From the NCBI RefSeq assembly GCF_007828725.1, contig NZ_VIUW01000005.1:161426-225425 (forward strand): a stretch of 64,000 bases of DNA. Direction: 5' to 3'. Below the pieces are notes generated by a model. That model was not told where the DNA came from. It saw only the letters and a program-made list of their open reading frames with translations, and ran no database searches. Origin of the DNA: Marihabitans asiaticum. Lineage in GTDB: Bacteria > Actinomycetota > Actinomycetes > Actinomycetales > Dermatophilaceae. Each line of letters begins with the position of its first letter. Position 1 is the stretch's first letter. The position numbers and the translations under genes were made by a program. This document shows positions 33,244 to 40,745 of the stretch, in pieces.

Positions 33244-34614
33244 CTACGCCTGGGCGAGCATCTCCGCGGTGAGGAAGGCCAGCTCCAGGCTCTGCTGGTG
33301 GTTCAGCCGCGGGTCGCAGACCGTCTCGTAGCGACGGTTGAGGTCACCGTCGAGGATCCGCTCGGCACCACCGAGGCACTCGGTGACGTCGTTGCCGGTC
33401 AGCTCGACATGGATCCCGCCGGGCACCGTGCCCACCTCGCGGTGGGCGTCGAAGAACCCGCGCACCTCCTCGACGACGTCGTCGAAGTCGCGGGTCTTGT
33501 ACCCCGACGCCGACTCGAAGGTGTTGCCGTGCATCGGGTCGCAGATCCAGGCAACGCTCGCCCCGCTGCGAGACACCGCCTCAAGGATCGGCGGCAGCGC
33601 CTCACGGATCTTCCCCGCGCCCATCCGGGTGATGAAGGTCAGCCGACCCGGCTCGCGCTGGGGGTCGAGCAGGTCGATGACACGGAGCAGCTCGTCGGTG
33701 TCGGCCTTGTCGGAGACCTTCATCCCGATCGGGTTGCGGATCTTGCTCACGAAGTCGAGGTGGGCGTGGTCGAGCTGGCGGGTCCGCTCACCCACCCAGA
33801 GGAAGTGCCCGGAGGTGCTGTAGAGCTCGCCGGAGCGGGAGTCCACGCGCACGAGCGGCCGCTCGTAGTCCAGCAGCAGGGCCTCGTGCGCGGACCAGAA
33901 CTCGGTGGACTTCATCGCCTCGAAGTCCGCGCCGCAGGCCGCCATGAACTTCATCGCCTTGTCGATCTCGCGGGCCAGCCCCTCGTAGCGCGCGTTGGCC
34001 GCGTTGGCGACGAAGCCACGGTTCCAGTCGTGCACGTGACGCAGGTCGGCGAAGCCGCCTCGGGTGAAGGCGCGCACGAGGTTCAGGGTCGCGGCGCTGG
34101 CGTTGTAGGCGCGAAGCAGCCGGTTCGGGTCGGGGGTGCGCGACGCATCGGTGAACTCGAAGTCGTTGACCATGTCACCGCGGTAGGCCGGCAGCTCCAC
34201 CCCTTCGCGCGTCTCGGTGTCCTTGCTGCGCGGCTTGGCGAACTGGCCGGCCATCCGCCCCATCTTGATCACCGGCATCCCGGCGCCGTAGGTCAGCACC
34301 GCAGCCATCTGCAGGATCGTCTTGACCCGGTCGCGGATGTTGTCGGCCGTGGCGTCGGCGAAGGTCTCGGCGCAGTCTCCGCCCTGCAGCACGAAGGCCT
34401 CGCCGGCAGCCGCAGCGGCCATCCGGTCACGCAGGTCGTCGCACTCCCCGGCGAAGACGAGCGGCGGGTAGCTCTCGAGGGCGGCGACCGCGCTCGCCAG
34501 AGCGTCCCGGTCCGGCCAGGTCGGTTGCTGGGCCGCAGGCAGCTCGGTGGAGAGCCCGTGACGACGCTCGGGGCTGGACATCGCGGCGGGTGCTGCAGGT
34601 GGTGCGGTAGTCAC
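33244..34614 (-). CDS. aroG: Class II DAHP synthase
   Basis: A 456-aa 3-deoxy-7-phosphoheptulonate synthase of the plant/mycobacterial class II type, first step of the shikimate pathway (PEP plus erythrose-4-phosphate). Visible: FVLQGGDCAETFADATADNI (about 74-93, metal Cys), MPVIKMGRMAGQFAKPRS, STSGHFLWVGERTRQLDHAH (about 268-287), NPIGMKVSDKAD, WICDPMHGNT (about 357). All core motifs are intact. GTG at 34614 has a TAGACT -10 ending seven bases upstream and no Shine-Dalgarno. Same place as Rv2178c. Confidence 0.95.
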   Translation of the reverse strand: MTTAPPAAPAAMSSPERRHGLSTELPAAQQPTWPDRDALASAVAALESYPPLVFAGECDDLRDRMAAAAAGEAFVLQGGDCAETFADATADNIRDRVKTILQMAAVLTYGAGMPVIKMGRMAGQFAKPRSKDTETREGVELPAYRGDMVNDFEFTDASRTPDPNRLLRAYNASAATLNLVRAFTRGGFADLRHVHDWNRGFVANAANARYEGLAREIDKAMKFMAACGADFEAMKSTEFWSAHEALLLDYERPLVRVDSRSGELYSTSGHFLWVGERTRQLDHAHLDFVSKIRNPIGMKVSDKADTDELLRVIDLLDPQREPGRLTFITRMGAGKIREALPPILEAVSRSGASVAWICDPMHGNTFESASGYKTRDFDDVVEEVRGFFDAHREVGTVPGGIHVELTGNDVTECLGGAERILDGDLNRRYETVCDPRLNHQQSLELAFLTAEMLAQA

Positions 34615-34621
34615 CCGAGGC

Positions 34622-34627
34622 AGTCTA
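34622..34627 (-). promoter_or_regulatory. -10 TAGACT of aroG (leaderless)
   Basis: TAGACT on the minus strand ends 7 bases before the aroG GTG (34614). Confidence 0.5.
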
Positions 34628-34710
34628 GGCGCGCCGTGCCCGGGGTCGGTCAGGCGTCCAGCAGACGGCCACCCTGCCTGCCGGTGGGCGAAGGGAGATG
34701 GGCCGGGTCG

Positions 34711-35523
34711 TCAGGACCCCTCGGCCCAGGGCGAGGACTCGGGCGGCGCAGGCTGCTCGGCGGCGTCCAGCGCGTCCTCGAGCTCTGGCGCGGCACGGCC
34801 GGGCTTGGCCGCCTCCTGCAGCTCCTTCGCCCGGATCCGGGCTCGCTTGAGCAGGCGCTCCTTCATCGACGTCGCGTACATGTCGACGTACTCCTGCTCC
34901 GAGAGCCGCATCAGCTCGTACATGATCTCGTCGGTCACCGATCGGAGGACGAAGCGGTCGCCTTCCATGCCCTCGTACCGGGAGAAGTCCAGGGGGGCGC
35001 CGATCCGGATGCCGATCTGCATGATCTTGGGCACGATCGTCCCGGTCGGCTGGGCCTTGTCGGTGTCGATCATCGCGACGGGGATGACCGGGACGCCGGC
35101 GGTCAGCGCCATCCTCGCCACGCCGGTGCGGCCGCGGTAGAGGCGCGAGTCCGGGGAGCGGGTGCCCTCGGGGTAGAGACCAAGCAGCTCGCCGCGCTCG
35201 AGCACCCGCAGCCCGGATCTCAACGCCGCCTCGCTGGCCTTGCCGCCGGACCGGTCGATGGGCAGCTGCCCAACCCCGCGGAAGAACATCGCGGTGAGGC
35301 GCCCCTTGACCCCCCTGCCGGTGAAGTAGTCGGCCTTGGCCAGGAAGGTGACCCGGCGCTCGACCACGAGCGGGAGGAAGATGCTGTCCGAGAAGGAGAG
35401 GTGGTTGCTCGCGAGGATCGCCGGCCCGTCCGCGGGGACGTGCTCGAGTCCCTCGACCTGGGGCCGGAAGAGCAGGGTGAGTATCGGGCCGAGCACGACC
35501 CTCTTCAAGAACCAGTAGAACAC
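34711..35523 (-). CDS. 1-acyl-sn-glycerol-3-phosphate acyltransferase (PlsC family)
   Basis: A 270-aa membrane-associated acyltransferase making phosphatidic acid. N-terminal hydrophobic helix VFYWFLKRVVLGPILTLLF, then the NHLSFSD catalytic block (NHx4D, about 40-46), FFRGVGQLPIDRSGG, GLYPEGTRSPD (about 115-125) and VPVIPVAMI. C-terminal 50 residues are basic then acidic and probably disordered. GTG at 35523 has GAGGAAGGGA seven bases upstream, which decides the start; a -10-like TAGAGT lies at about 35552-35557. Position equals Rv2182c. Confidence 0.9.
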   Translation of the reverse strand: MFYWFLKRVVLGPILTLLFRPQVEGLEHVPADGPAILASNHLSFSDSIFLPLVVERRVTFLAKADYFTGRGVKGRLTAMFFRGVGQLPIDRSGGKASEAALRSGLRVLERGELLGLYPEGTRSPDSRLYRGRTGVARMALTAGVPVIPVAMIDTDKAQPTGTIVPKIMQIGIRIGAPLDFSRYEGMEGDRFVLRSVTDEIMYELMRLSEQEYVDMYATSMKERLLKRARIRAKELQEAAKPGRAAPELEDALDAAEQPAPPESSPWAEGS

Positions 35524-35587
35524 CGTTGTCCCTTCCTCGTCGGCGGGTCGAACTCTACCCGGCGGTTGCCTCGACGGGCGTGCGACG

Positions 35588-36019
35588 ATGAGTCGCATGG
35601 GCTCAGGGCAGATGGACGAAGGAGAGGTGGACGCGACCTTCGCCGACATCGTCTCCCGGCTCGGCGACGAACCGAGCGTCCCGGCCCAGCGCACCGAGGT
35701 GCCGTGGCGGGTCGATCCGACCGGCTCGGTGGCCGATGCGCTGATGTCCCACGACGACGAGCTGCTCGACAGCGCCGACGAGCATTTCGTGCCGCCCCCT
35801 CCGCGCGAGCTCCCGCCGGCGACCGACAAGTCGTTCTGGGTGGCGCTGGTCGGCCTCGTCGGCGGGATCGCCCTCCTCCTGCTCACCCTGCTCCTCCAGG
35901 ACAGCGCTCCGTCGTGGGCCGGCTGGCTGGGGGCGCTCGGTGTCCTCGTCGGCTTCGCCGCGATGGTCCTGCGTCAGCCGAGCCGGCGAGACCACCCGGG
36001 CAACGGCGCGCAGGTCTAG
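35588..36019 (+). CDS. Actinobacterial membrane protein of unknown function
   Basis: A 143-aa protein. The N-terminal 80 residues are acidic and soluble (DATFADIVSRLGDEP ... PPPPRELPPATD), followed by two membrane helices (about 84-103 and 110-126) and a basic tail RQPSRRDHPG. I do not recognise a named family. Start is ambiguous between ATG 35588, 35597 and 35612; none has a good ribosome site. The position matches Rv2183c in M. tuberculosis. Seventeen bases separate it from the convergent EEP gene. Confidence 0.7.
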   Translation: MSRMGSGQMDEGEVDATFADIVSRLGDEPSVPAQRTEVPWRVDPTGSVADALMSHDDELLDSADEHFVPPPPRELPPATDKSFWVALVGLVGGIALLLLTLLLQDSAPSWAGWLGALGVLVGFAAMVLRQPSRRDHPGNGAQV

Positions 36020-36036
36020 CGACTCCCGCAGGTCCG

Positions 36037-36750
36037 CTACTCCCCCGATCCAGCGCTCGCCGAGGTGGTCCCGGGGACCTCGGGCAGGTCGATGTCGACC
36101 CAGACCGGCAGGTGGTCGCTCGCGGCGACGAGGTCGTCCGGGTCGAGCCGCGCGCCGCGCTGCGGGAGCACGGTGATGTCGTCGGTGGCGAAGACGACGT
36201 CGAGCACCCGGTCGGGGTGCCGGGCGGGGAAGGTCGGCTCGAGCGGCGAGACCGGCTGCATCCGAGCGGAGATGAGCTGCCACGCCCTGCCGTCCGACTG
36301 CTCGTTGAGGTCGCCGGCGAGCAGCGCCGGACCGGGCAGCTCCTCGAGCCGGGCGAGGATGCTCCGGGTGTGCCGGACGCGTTCGTCGGTGTCCAGGCTG
36401 AGGTGGACGCTCGCCACGGAGACGTGGGCGTGGCCGAAGGGGGCGACCCGGGTGACCGCGAAGCCGCGCTGGTCCCAGCGAGCCGCGGCCGGCAGGTGGT
36501 GGTGGCTGACGGAGAGGACGTTGGTCCGCAGGTTGGTCAGCACCGAGGTCTGTCCGCTGCGCTGCGACCGGCCCGACCACACCAGACCGCAGCGGCGGGC
36601 CAGGTCGGTGACCCGGCTGCTCACCGGCGGGATCCACGGCACCTCCTGCAGGCAGAGGACGTCGGGGTCGATCGCGCGGATGACCCTGACGAGGGCGGAG
36701 ACGTCGTCCTGGAGGGCGCGGATGTTGTAGGTCGCGACGCGCAGGGTCAC
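36037..36750 (-). CDS. Endonuclease/exonuclease/phosphatase family protein
   Basis: A 237-aa EEP-fold hydrolase. Motifs: VATYNIRALQDD (Asn, about 8), DPDVLCLQEVPW (metal Glu, about 36), LLAGDLNEQSDGRAW (Asp/Asn, about 144-158), DRVLDVVFATDD and AASDHLPVWVDIDL (catalytic Asp-His, about 211-215). Could be a phosphodiesterase or nuclease; no signal peptide. GTG at 36750 overlaps the upstream ROK gene stop by four bases, so it is the last gene of a tightly coupled run. Confidence 0.85.
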   Translation of the reverse strand: MTLRVATYNIRALQDDVSALVRVIRAIDPDVLCLQEVPWIPPVSSRVTDLARRCGLVWSGRSQRSGQTSVLTNLRTNVLSVSHHHLPAAARWDQRGFAVTRVAPFGHAHVSVASVHLSLDTDERVRHTRSILARLEELPGPALLAGDLNEQSDGRAWQLISARMQPVSPLEPTFPARHPDRVLDVVFATDDITVLPQRGARLDPDDLVAASDHLPVWVDIDLPEVPGTTSASAGSGE

Positions 36751-37757
36751 GACCCGGCTCCCGGCTGCGCCGCCGCGCCGTCGCGGGCCAGCAGGGCGGC
36801 GCCGATCATCCCGGCGTCGGCGCCGAGCTCGGCGACGACGAGGTCTGCCTGCGGCCGGTAGCCCCGGCCGGTGAGATGACGGGCGAATGCCTCCCGGGCG
36901 GGGTCGAGGAGAAGGTCACCGGCGGCGGACACGCCGCCACCGACGACGAAGACCTCGGGGTCGAAGGCGGCGGCGAGGTTGGCCATCCCGACCCCGAGCC
37001 AGGTACCGATCTCGGCGAGCAGCTCGACCGAGGTGGGCTCCCCCGCCTTCGCCGCCCCCGTGATCATCGGGCCGGTCAGCTGGGCCGGGTCGCCGCCGAC
37101 CCGCGCCAGCAGGTCGCTGGCCATCGGCGACTGGGCCGTGACCAGCGACCGGGCCTCGCGGACGAGTGCGTTGCCCGAGGAGTACTGCTCCCAGCAGCCG
37201 CGGTTGCCGCACTCGCACCGCAGCCCGGCGGGGACGACCTGCATGTGCCCGAACTCCCCGGCGATCCCGTAGCGGCCGCGGATCAGCGAGCCGTCGACGA
37301 GGAGACCACCGCCGATGCCGGTGCCGAGCGTGATCATCACCGCGTGGCTCGTCGACCGGGCTGCTCCGAGGCGGTGCTCGGCCCAGAGGGCGGCATTGGC
37401 GTCGTTCTCGACGATGATCGGCAGCCGCACCCGCTCGCTCACCGACGCCCGGAGCGGCTCGTCCCGCCAGGAGAGATGGGGGGCGAAGACCACGGTGCTC
37501 CCGTCGGCGGAGACGAAGCCGGCCGCTCCGATCCCGACGCCCGCGACCGGCGCCTCGCCGTCGGGTCGGCGCTGCATCAGCTCGGCGATGACCGCGACGA
37601 TGGCGTCCTCGACGACCGAGGGCGCGGTCGAGCGGTGCGGGGTGACCTGGCGAGCCCGGTCGAGGATCGTCCCGTCGTGAGCGACCACCCCGGCGGAGAC
37701 CTTGGTCCCGCCGATGTCGACGCCGATGGTCGGTGCGTCCGGCGACGGGCCGCTCAT
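36747..37757 (-). CDS. ROK family sugar kinase, copy 1
   Basis: A 336-aa ROK protein, probably glucokinase-like. ATP site IGVDIGGTKVSAGVV (about 11-25), ENDANAALWAEH (about 115-126), LGTGIGGGLLVDG (about 140-152), the catalytic/zinc region GEFGHMQVVPAGLRCECGN (about 164-182) with HxxxxxxxxCxCGxxGC, and VVGGGVSAAG near 270. No DNA-binding domain, so an enzyme, not a repressor. Directly follows a paralogue with an ATGA overlap. Sugar specificity unknown. Confidence 0.9.
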   Translation of the reverse strand: MSGPSPDAPTIGVDIGGTKVSAGVVAHDGTILDRARQVTPHRSTAPSVVEDAIVAVIAELMQRRPDGEAPVAGVGIGAAGFVSADGSTVVFAPHLSWRDEPLRASVSERVRLPIIVENDANAALWAEHRLGAARSTSHAVMITLGTGIGGGLLVDGSLIRGRYGIAGEFGHMQVVPAGLRCECGNRGCWEQYSSGNALVREARSLVTAQSPMASDLLARVGGDPAQLTGPMITGAAKAGEPTSVELLAEIGTWLGVGMANLAAAFDPEVFVVGGGVSAAGDLLLDPAREAFARHLTGRGYRPQADLVVAELGADAGMIGAALLARDGAAAQPGAGS

Positions 37758-38800
37758 GCGCCGGACCCGCCGTCGGACCTGCGGTCGGACCTGCGGTCGG
37801 ACTCGCCGTGGGCCGAGCCGTCACCCTCCGGATCGGCGTCGCCGAGGAGGACCATCGCTCGGTGGGCCGCCCCGACGACCCCGGCGTCGTTGCCCAGCTC
37901 GGCCAGCACGATCTGCGGGCTGGGACGGTGGCCCCGGCCGATCTGGTTGCGCACGAACGCCCTGCGGACCGGGTCGAGGATGAGGTCTCCGGCGGCGGAC
38001 ACCCCGCCGCCGATGACGACGAGCCGAGGGTCGAGGACCGCGCAGATCGAGGCGATGCCGTGCCCGAGCCGGGTCGCGACCTCCTCGAGCAGCTCGACGG
38101 CGGCGAGATCACCCTCCTGCGCCAGCTCGGTGACGTCGGTGCCGCGCAGGACCTCCGGGTCACCGCCGCAGCGCTCACGCAGCGCCTCACCGATCGGTGA
38201 GGCCGAGGTGACCAGCTCGCGGGCGTTGCGGGTCAGCGCGGTGCCCGATGCGTAGACCTCGAGGCAGCCCTTGTTGCCGCACCCGCAGCGCGGCCCGTCG
38301 GGGTCGAGGACGACGTGCCCGAGCTCGCCGGCGATGCCGAAGGCGCCGGTGAGCAGGTTCCCCTTCGACACGCACCCCCCGCCGACTCCGGTGCCGAGCG
38401 TGAGCAGCACCATGTCGTCGACATCTCGGCCAGCGCCGAAGACGTACTCGCCCCAGGCGGCCGCGTTGGCGTCGTTCTCCAGCACGACCGGCAGGCCGAC
38501 CACCTGAGCGACCCGGTCGGCGAGCTCGACGTCGCGCCAGGGCAGGTTCGGGGCGAACCACACGTGACCGCGCGCACCGTCGACGAAGGCGGCGCAGGCC
38601 AGTCCCACGCCGAGCACCCCGCGGTCGCCCGCCGCCGCGACGAGCTCGGTCACGACACCGCCGGTCGCCGCGACGATCTCGTCCGTGCTGTCGGTCGGGG
38701 TGGAGACGCGGGAGCGCTCGAGGATGGTGCCGTCCGGGGCGACGAGTGCTCCGGCGATCTTCGTCCCGCCGATGTCGATGCCGATCGCGGGTTGGGTCAT
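37754..38800 (-). CDS. ROK family sugar kinase, copy 2
   Basis: A 348-aa paralogue of the next gene: IGIDIGGTKIAGALV (about 6-20), ENDANAAAWGEY, LGTGVGGGCVSKGNLL, GELGHVVLDPDGPRCGCGN, VIGGGVSAAGDL. The C-terminus is extended by a repetitive polar tail with SDRRSDRRSDGG, encoded by a 12-bp tandem repeat. ATG 38800 overlaps the stop of the small upstream gene by four bases. Two adjacent ROK kinases suggest different sugars or a heteromer. Confidence 0.9.
   Translation of the reverse strand: MTQPAIGIDIGGTKIAGALVAPDGTILERSRVSTPTDSTDEIVAATGGVVTELVAAAGDRGVLGVGLACAAFVDGARGHVWFAPNLPWRDVELADRVAQVVGLPVVLENDANAAAWGEYVFGAGRDVDDMVLLTLGTGVGGGCVSKGNLLTGAFGIAGELGHVVLDPDGPRCGCGNKGCLEVYASGTALTRNARELVTSASPIGEALRERCGGDPEVLRGTDVTELAQEGDLAAVELLEEVATRLGHGIASICAVLDPRLVVIGGGVSAAGDLILDPVRRAFVRNQIGRGHRPSPQIVLAELGNDAGVVGAAHRAMVLLGDADPEGDGSAHGESDRRSDRRSDGGSGA
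37772..37804. repeat. 12-bp tandem repeat in ROK copy 2 tail
   Basis: About 2.8 copies of GTCGGACCTGCG, encoding repeated Arg-Ser-Asp/Arg near the C-terminus of the ROK kinase. Confidence 0.7.
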
Positions 38801-39051
38801 GAGCTCTTCCTCTGCTGTGCGATGTCGTCGTCGTGGACCGGGATGCTCACGCGCTCGGGCCGCCCGGTCGCCGCGGCGTCGGACGGCTCGCGTCCGGTCG
38901 CGAGCGCCTCGCCGAGCAGCACGAGCCCGGTGAGCGCTCGGTCGCCTGCGCCTGGGTCTGCTCGAAGCCGTGCGGCCATCTCCTCGGGGTCGCTCGCCCG
39001 GACCCGGGCGAGCAGCGCCTCGAGCAGGGCGACGACCGGCTCCTCGCTCAT
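38797..39051 (-). CDS. Small hypothetical protein in ROK operon
   Basis: An 84-aa soluble, mostly helical protein (SEEPVVALLEALLARVRASD ... RALTGLVLLGEALATG) with a charged C-terminus. No family recognised. It overlaps the following ROK gene by four bases (ATGA) and starts seven bases after the ArsA-like stop, so it is very likely expressed. Confidence 0.6.
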   Translation of the reverse strand: MSEEPVVALLEALLARVRASDPEEMAARLRADPGAGDRALTGLVLLGEALATGREPSDAAATGRPERVSIPVHDDDIAQQRKSS

Positions 39052-39058
39052 TGCCTGA

Positions 39059-40084
39059 TCACCGCGGGTCCATCACGGTCGTGGAAGTTCCTGAGCGCCG
39101 GGTCGTCGAGCGCGGTGTCGTCGACCTCGGTGTCATCGACCACCGGGTCGGCCACTGCTCCGGGTCGGGCTCGAGCTCGACCTGCAGCACGCCCGAGGAC
39201 ACCCCGGCGCGGACCACCGTGCACCGGCGGTGCATCGCCGACAGGGGGAGGACCCGGCGATGCCGTCCGGCGGAGACGACGAGGTGATCACCCTCGCGGT
39301 CCAGGGTGAGATCCGCCGCGCCGAGCCCCGGGACGGGCAGGCTGAGGACGAAGGGGGATCCGTCGTCGCCCTGAGCGGGTGGCGGGCCCGGCGTACGACC
39401 CATGAGCGCGAGGGAGATCGTGAGCTCGGCCGTGCGGGCGGCCTCGAGGACCCCGGACCCGGGAAGGTGGTGGATGTGGGCGCGGGTCGCGAGGTGGGTG
39501 TCGAGCTCACCGAGCACCTCCGCCGTCTCCCGCAGGGCGGGCAGCACGTGCGGGGCCGGGCGGCTCAGGGAGCCGACCCCGGCGGGCGCCACGAGCGCAT
39601 CCCACCGGGCCAGCACGGGGATCAGCTCGCTCAGCGCCCGCGCAAGCCGTGCCGGCAGAGCGACGACCCTGGACGGGTCGGCCTCGGGCGGGAGCGCGAG
39701 GACCAGGGTGCCCGGCGCCTCCGACGCGATGCGCACGGCGACACCGACCACGGCGCGCACCTCGGGGTCGTCCAGCGCGCCCAGCAGGTCGGCGCTGACG
39801 GCTGCGCTCAGGCCGAGCGCCGACAGCAGCCGGTCCCCCGCGTCCCGCAGGTCGGACCAGGCGACCGGCAGGTGCTCGTCGGCCGCGCCGACGGCCGCTG
39901 CGCAGCCGGCCAGGCCACCGCCGCCGACCAGGCCGGACCCCCAGGTGAGTAGCTCGCGGGCCGGCCGGGTTCCCCCTTCGCCTGCCGATCGAGCCTCCTG
40001 CCGACGGCCGTGCAGCGCGAGGTGGGCGACGAGGGCCCGCCGCCGGGTCTCGTCGCCGCCGCTGACGAGGTGCAGATCGGTCAC
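39059..40084 (-). CDS. ArsA-like protein without Walker A, with HSP20-like C-terminus
   Basis: A 341-aa protein. The first 30 residues follow the ArsA/GET3 start pattern (LHLVSGGDETRRRALVAHL), but where the P-loop GKGGVGKTT should be there is SGGDETRRR, so ATP binding is probably lost. The middle is helical. Residues about 245-310 (LPVPGLGAADLTLDREGDHL ... CTVVRAGVSSGVLQVEL) are an HSP20-like fold as found at the C-terminus of ArsA-family proteins. The tail is a TPRST-type repeat. Position matches Rv2184c. It starts 32 bp after the SRPBCC stop. Confidence 0.7.
   Translation of the reverse strand: MTDLHLVSGGDETRRRALVAHLALHGRRQEARSAGEGGTRPARELLTWGSGLVGGGGLAGCAAAVGAADEHLPVAWSDLRDAGDRLLSALGLSAAVSADLLGALDDPEVRAVVGVAVRIASEAPGTLVLALPPEADPSRVVALPARLARALSELIPVLARWDALVAPAGVGSLSRPAPHVLPALRETAEVLGELDTHLATRAHIHHLPGSGVLEAARTAELTISLALMGRTPGPPPAQGDDGSPFVLSLPVPGLGAADLTLDREGDHLVVSAGRHRRVLPLSAMHRRCTVVRAGVSSGVLQVELEPDPEQWPTRWSMTPRSTTPRSTTRRSGTSTTVMDPR
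39096..39141. repeat. 15-bp tandem repeat at the ArsA-like 3' end
   Basis: Three degenerate 15-bp units (variants of GTGTCGTCGACCTCG) encode the STTPRSTTRRS-type tail. Confidence 0.6.
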
Positions 40085-40116
40085 CCCTCACCGCCCACGT
40101 GCCGGCCCAGGCCCCG

Positions 40117-40563
40117 TCAGGCCTCGCAGCGCTTCTTCAGGTCGCGCAACGCGCTGTCGGTGATGACCTTGGCCGCCTTGCGCTTGATCATGCCGAGCAT
40201 CGGGACGTTGACGTCCACGACGAGGTCGTAGACGACCTCGGTGCGCCCCTCGCCGGCGTCGCTGAGGGTGTACGAGCCGTCCATCGCCTTGAGGATCGTC
40301 GCCTCGACCAGCGACCACGACGCGCGGCCCAGGCCGTCCTCCTCGATCTCCCACTCGTAGTCGAGGGTGTAGGTGTCCTTGATCGCCCCGGCGTCGAGGG
40401 TGAAGGTGGCACGGTCGGGCCAGCCGTCGCCGTCCTCGGTGAGGATCTCGACCTGCTTCATCTCCTTGATCCACTCCGGGTAGGACTCGAGGTCGGCGAT
40501 GACGTCGAGGACCTCCCCCGCCGGCGCGTCGATGACGATGGTCGACCGTGTGCTGTCTGCCAT
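40117..40563 (-). CDS. SRPBCC (START/polyketide-cyclase-like) protein
   Basis: A 148-aa hydrophobic-pocket protein: STIVIDAPAGEVLDVIADLE ... YPEWIKEMKQVEIL ... DLVVDVNVPMLGMIKRKAAK. Single SRPBCC domain; the ligand is unknown, probably a lipid or aromatic. ATG at 40563 has TAGTCT ending seven bases upstream. It heads the leftward run with the ArsA-like, ROK and EEP genes and is divergent from the acyl-CoA ligase. Matches Rv2185c in position. Confidence 0.88.
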   Translation of the reverse strand: MADSTRSTIVIDAPAGEVLDVIADLESYPEWIKEMKQVEILTEDGDGWPDRATFTLDAGAIKDTYTLDYEWEIEEDGLGRASWSLVEATILKAMDGSYTLSDAGEGRTEVVYDLVVDVNVPMLGMIKRKAAKVITDSALRDLKKRCEA

Positions 40564-40570
40564 GCGCGGC

Positions 40571-40576
40571 AGACTA
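40571..40576 (-). promoter_or_regulatory. -10 TAGTCT of the SRPBCC gene (leaderless)
   Basis: TAGTCT on the minus strand ends 7 bases before ATG 40563; no Shine-Dalgarno. Confidence 0.5.
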
Positions 40577-40700
40577 CCGGCCCGTCATTGGCGGAGCAGC
40601 AGGGCAGAAGCGGCGGACGGGGATCGCCGACCCCGCATCGGAGCCGACCGGAGGATCAGGCTCTGCGGCGCAATCTTCTGTGTCATGGCGCCCGGTGGCA

Positions 40701-40706
40701 TAGGTT
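40701..40706 (+). promoter_or_regulatory. -10-like TAGGTT upstream of fadD15
   Basis: TAGGTT lies 39 bp before the fadD15 GTG, leaving room for a leader with the strong AAGGAGA site at about 40733-40739. No clear -35. Confidence 0.35.
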
Positions 40707-40745
40707 GGTCCCGGACCAGCCCGCGGTGAACGAAGGAGATCTCCG

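Noticed and set aside
33298..36861. A 1187-codon open frame on the plus strand.
   Set aside because: Antisense shadow of aroG, the acyltransferase and EEP gene; no domains or ribosome site.
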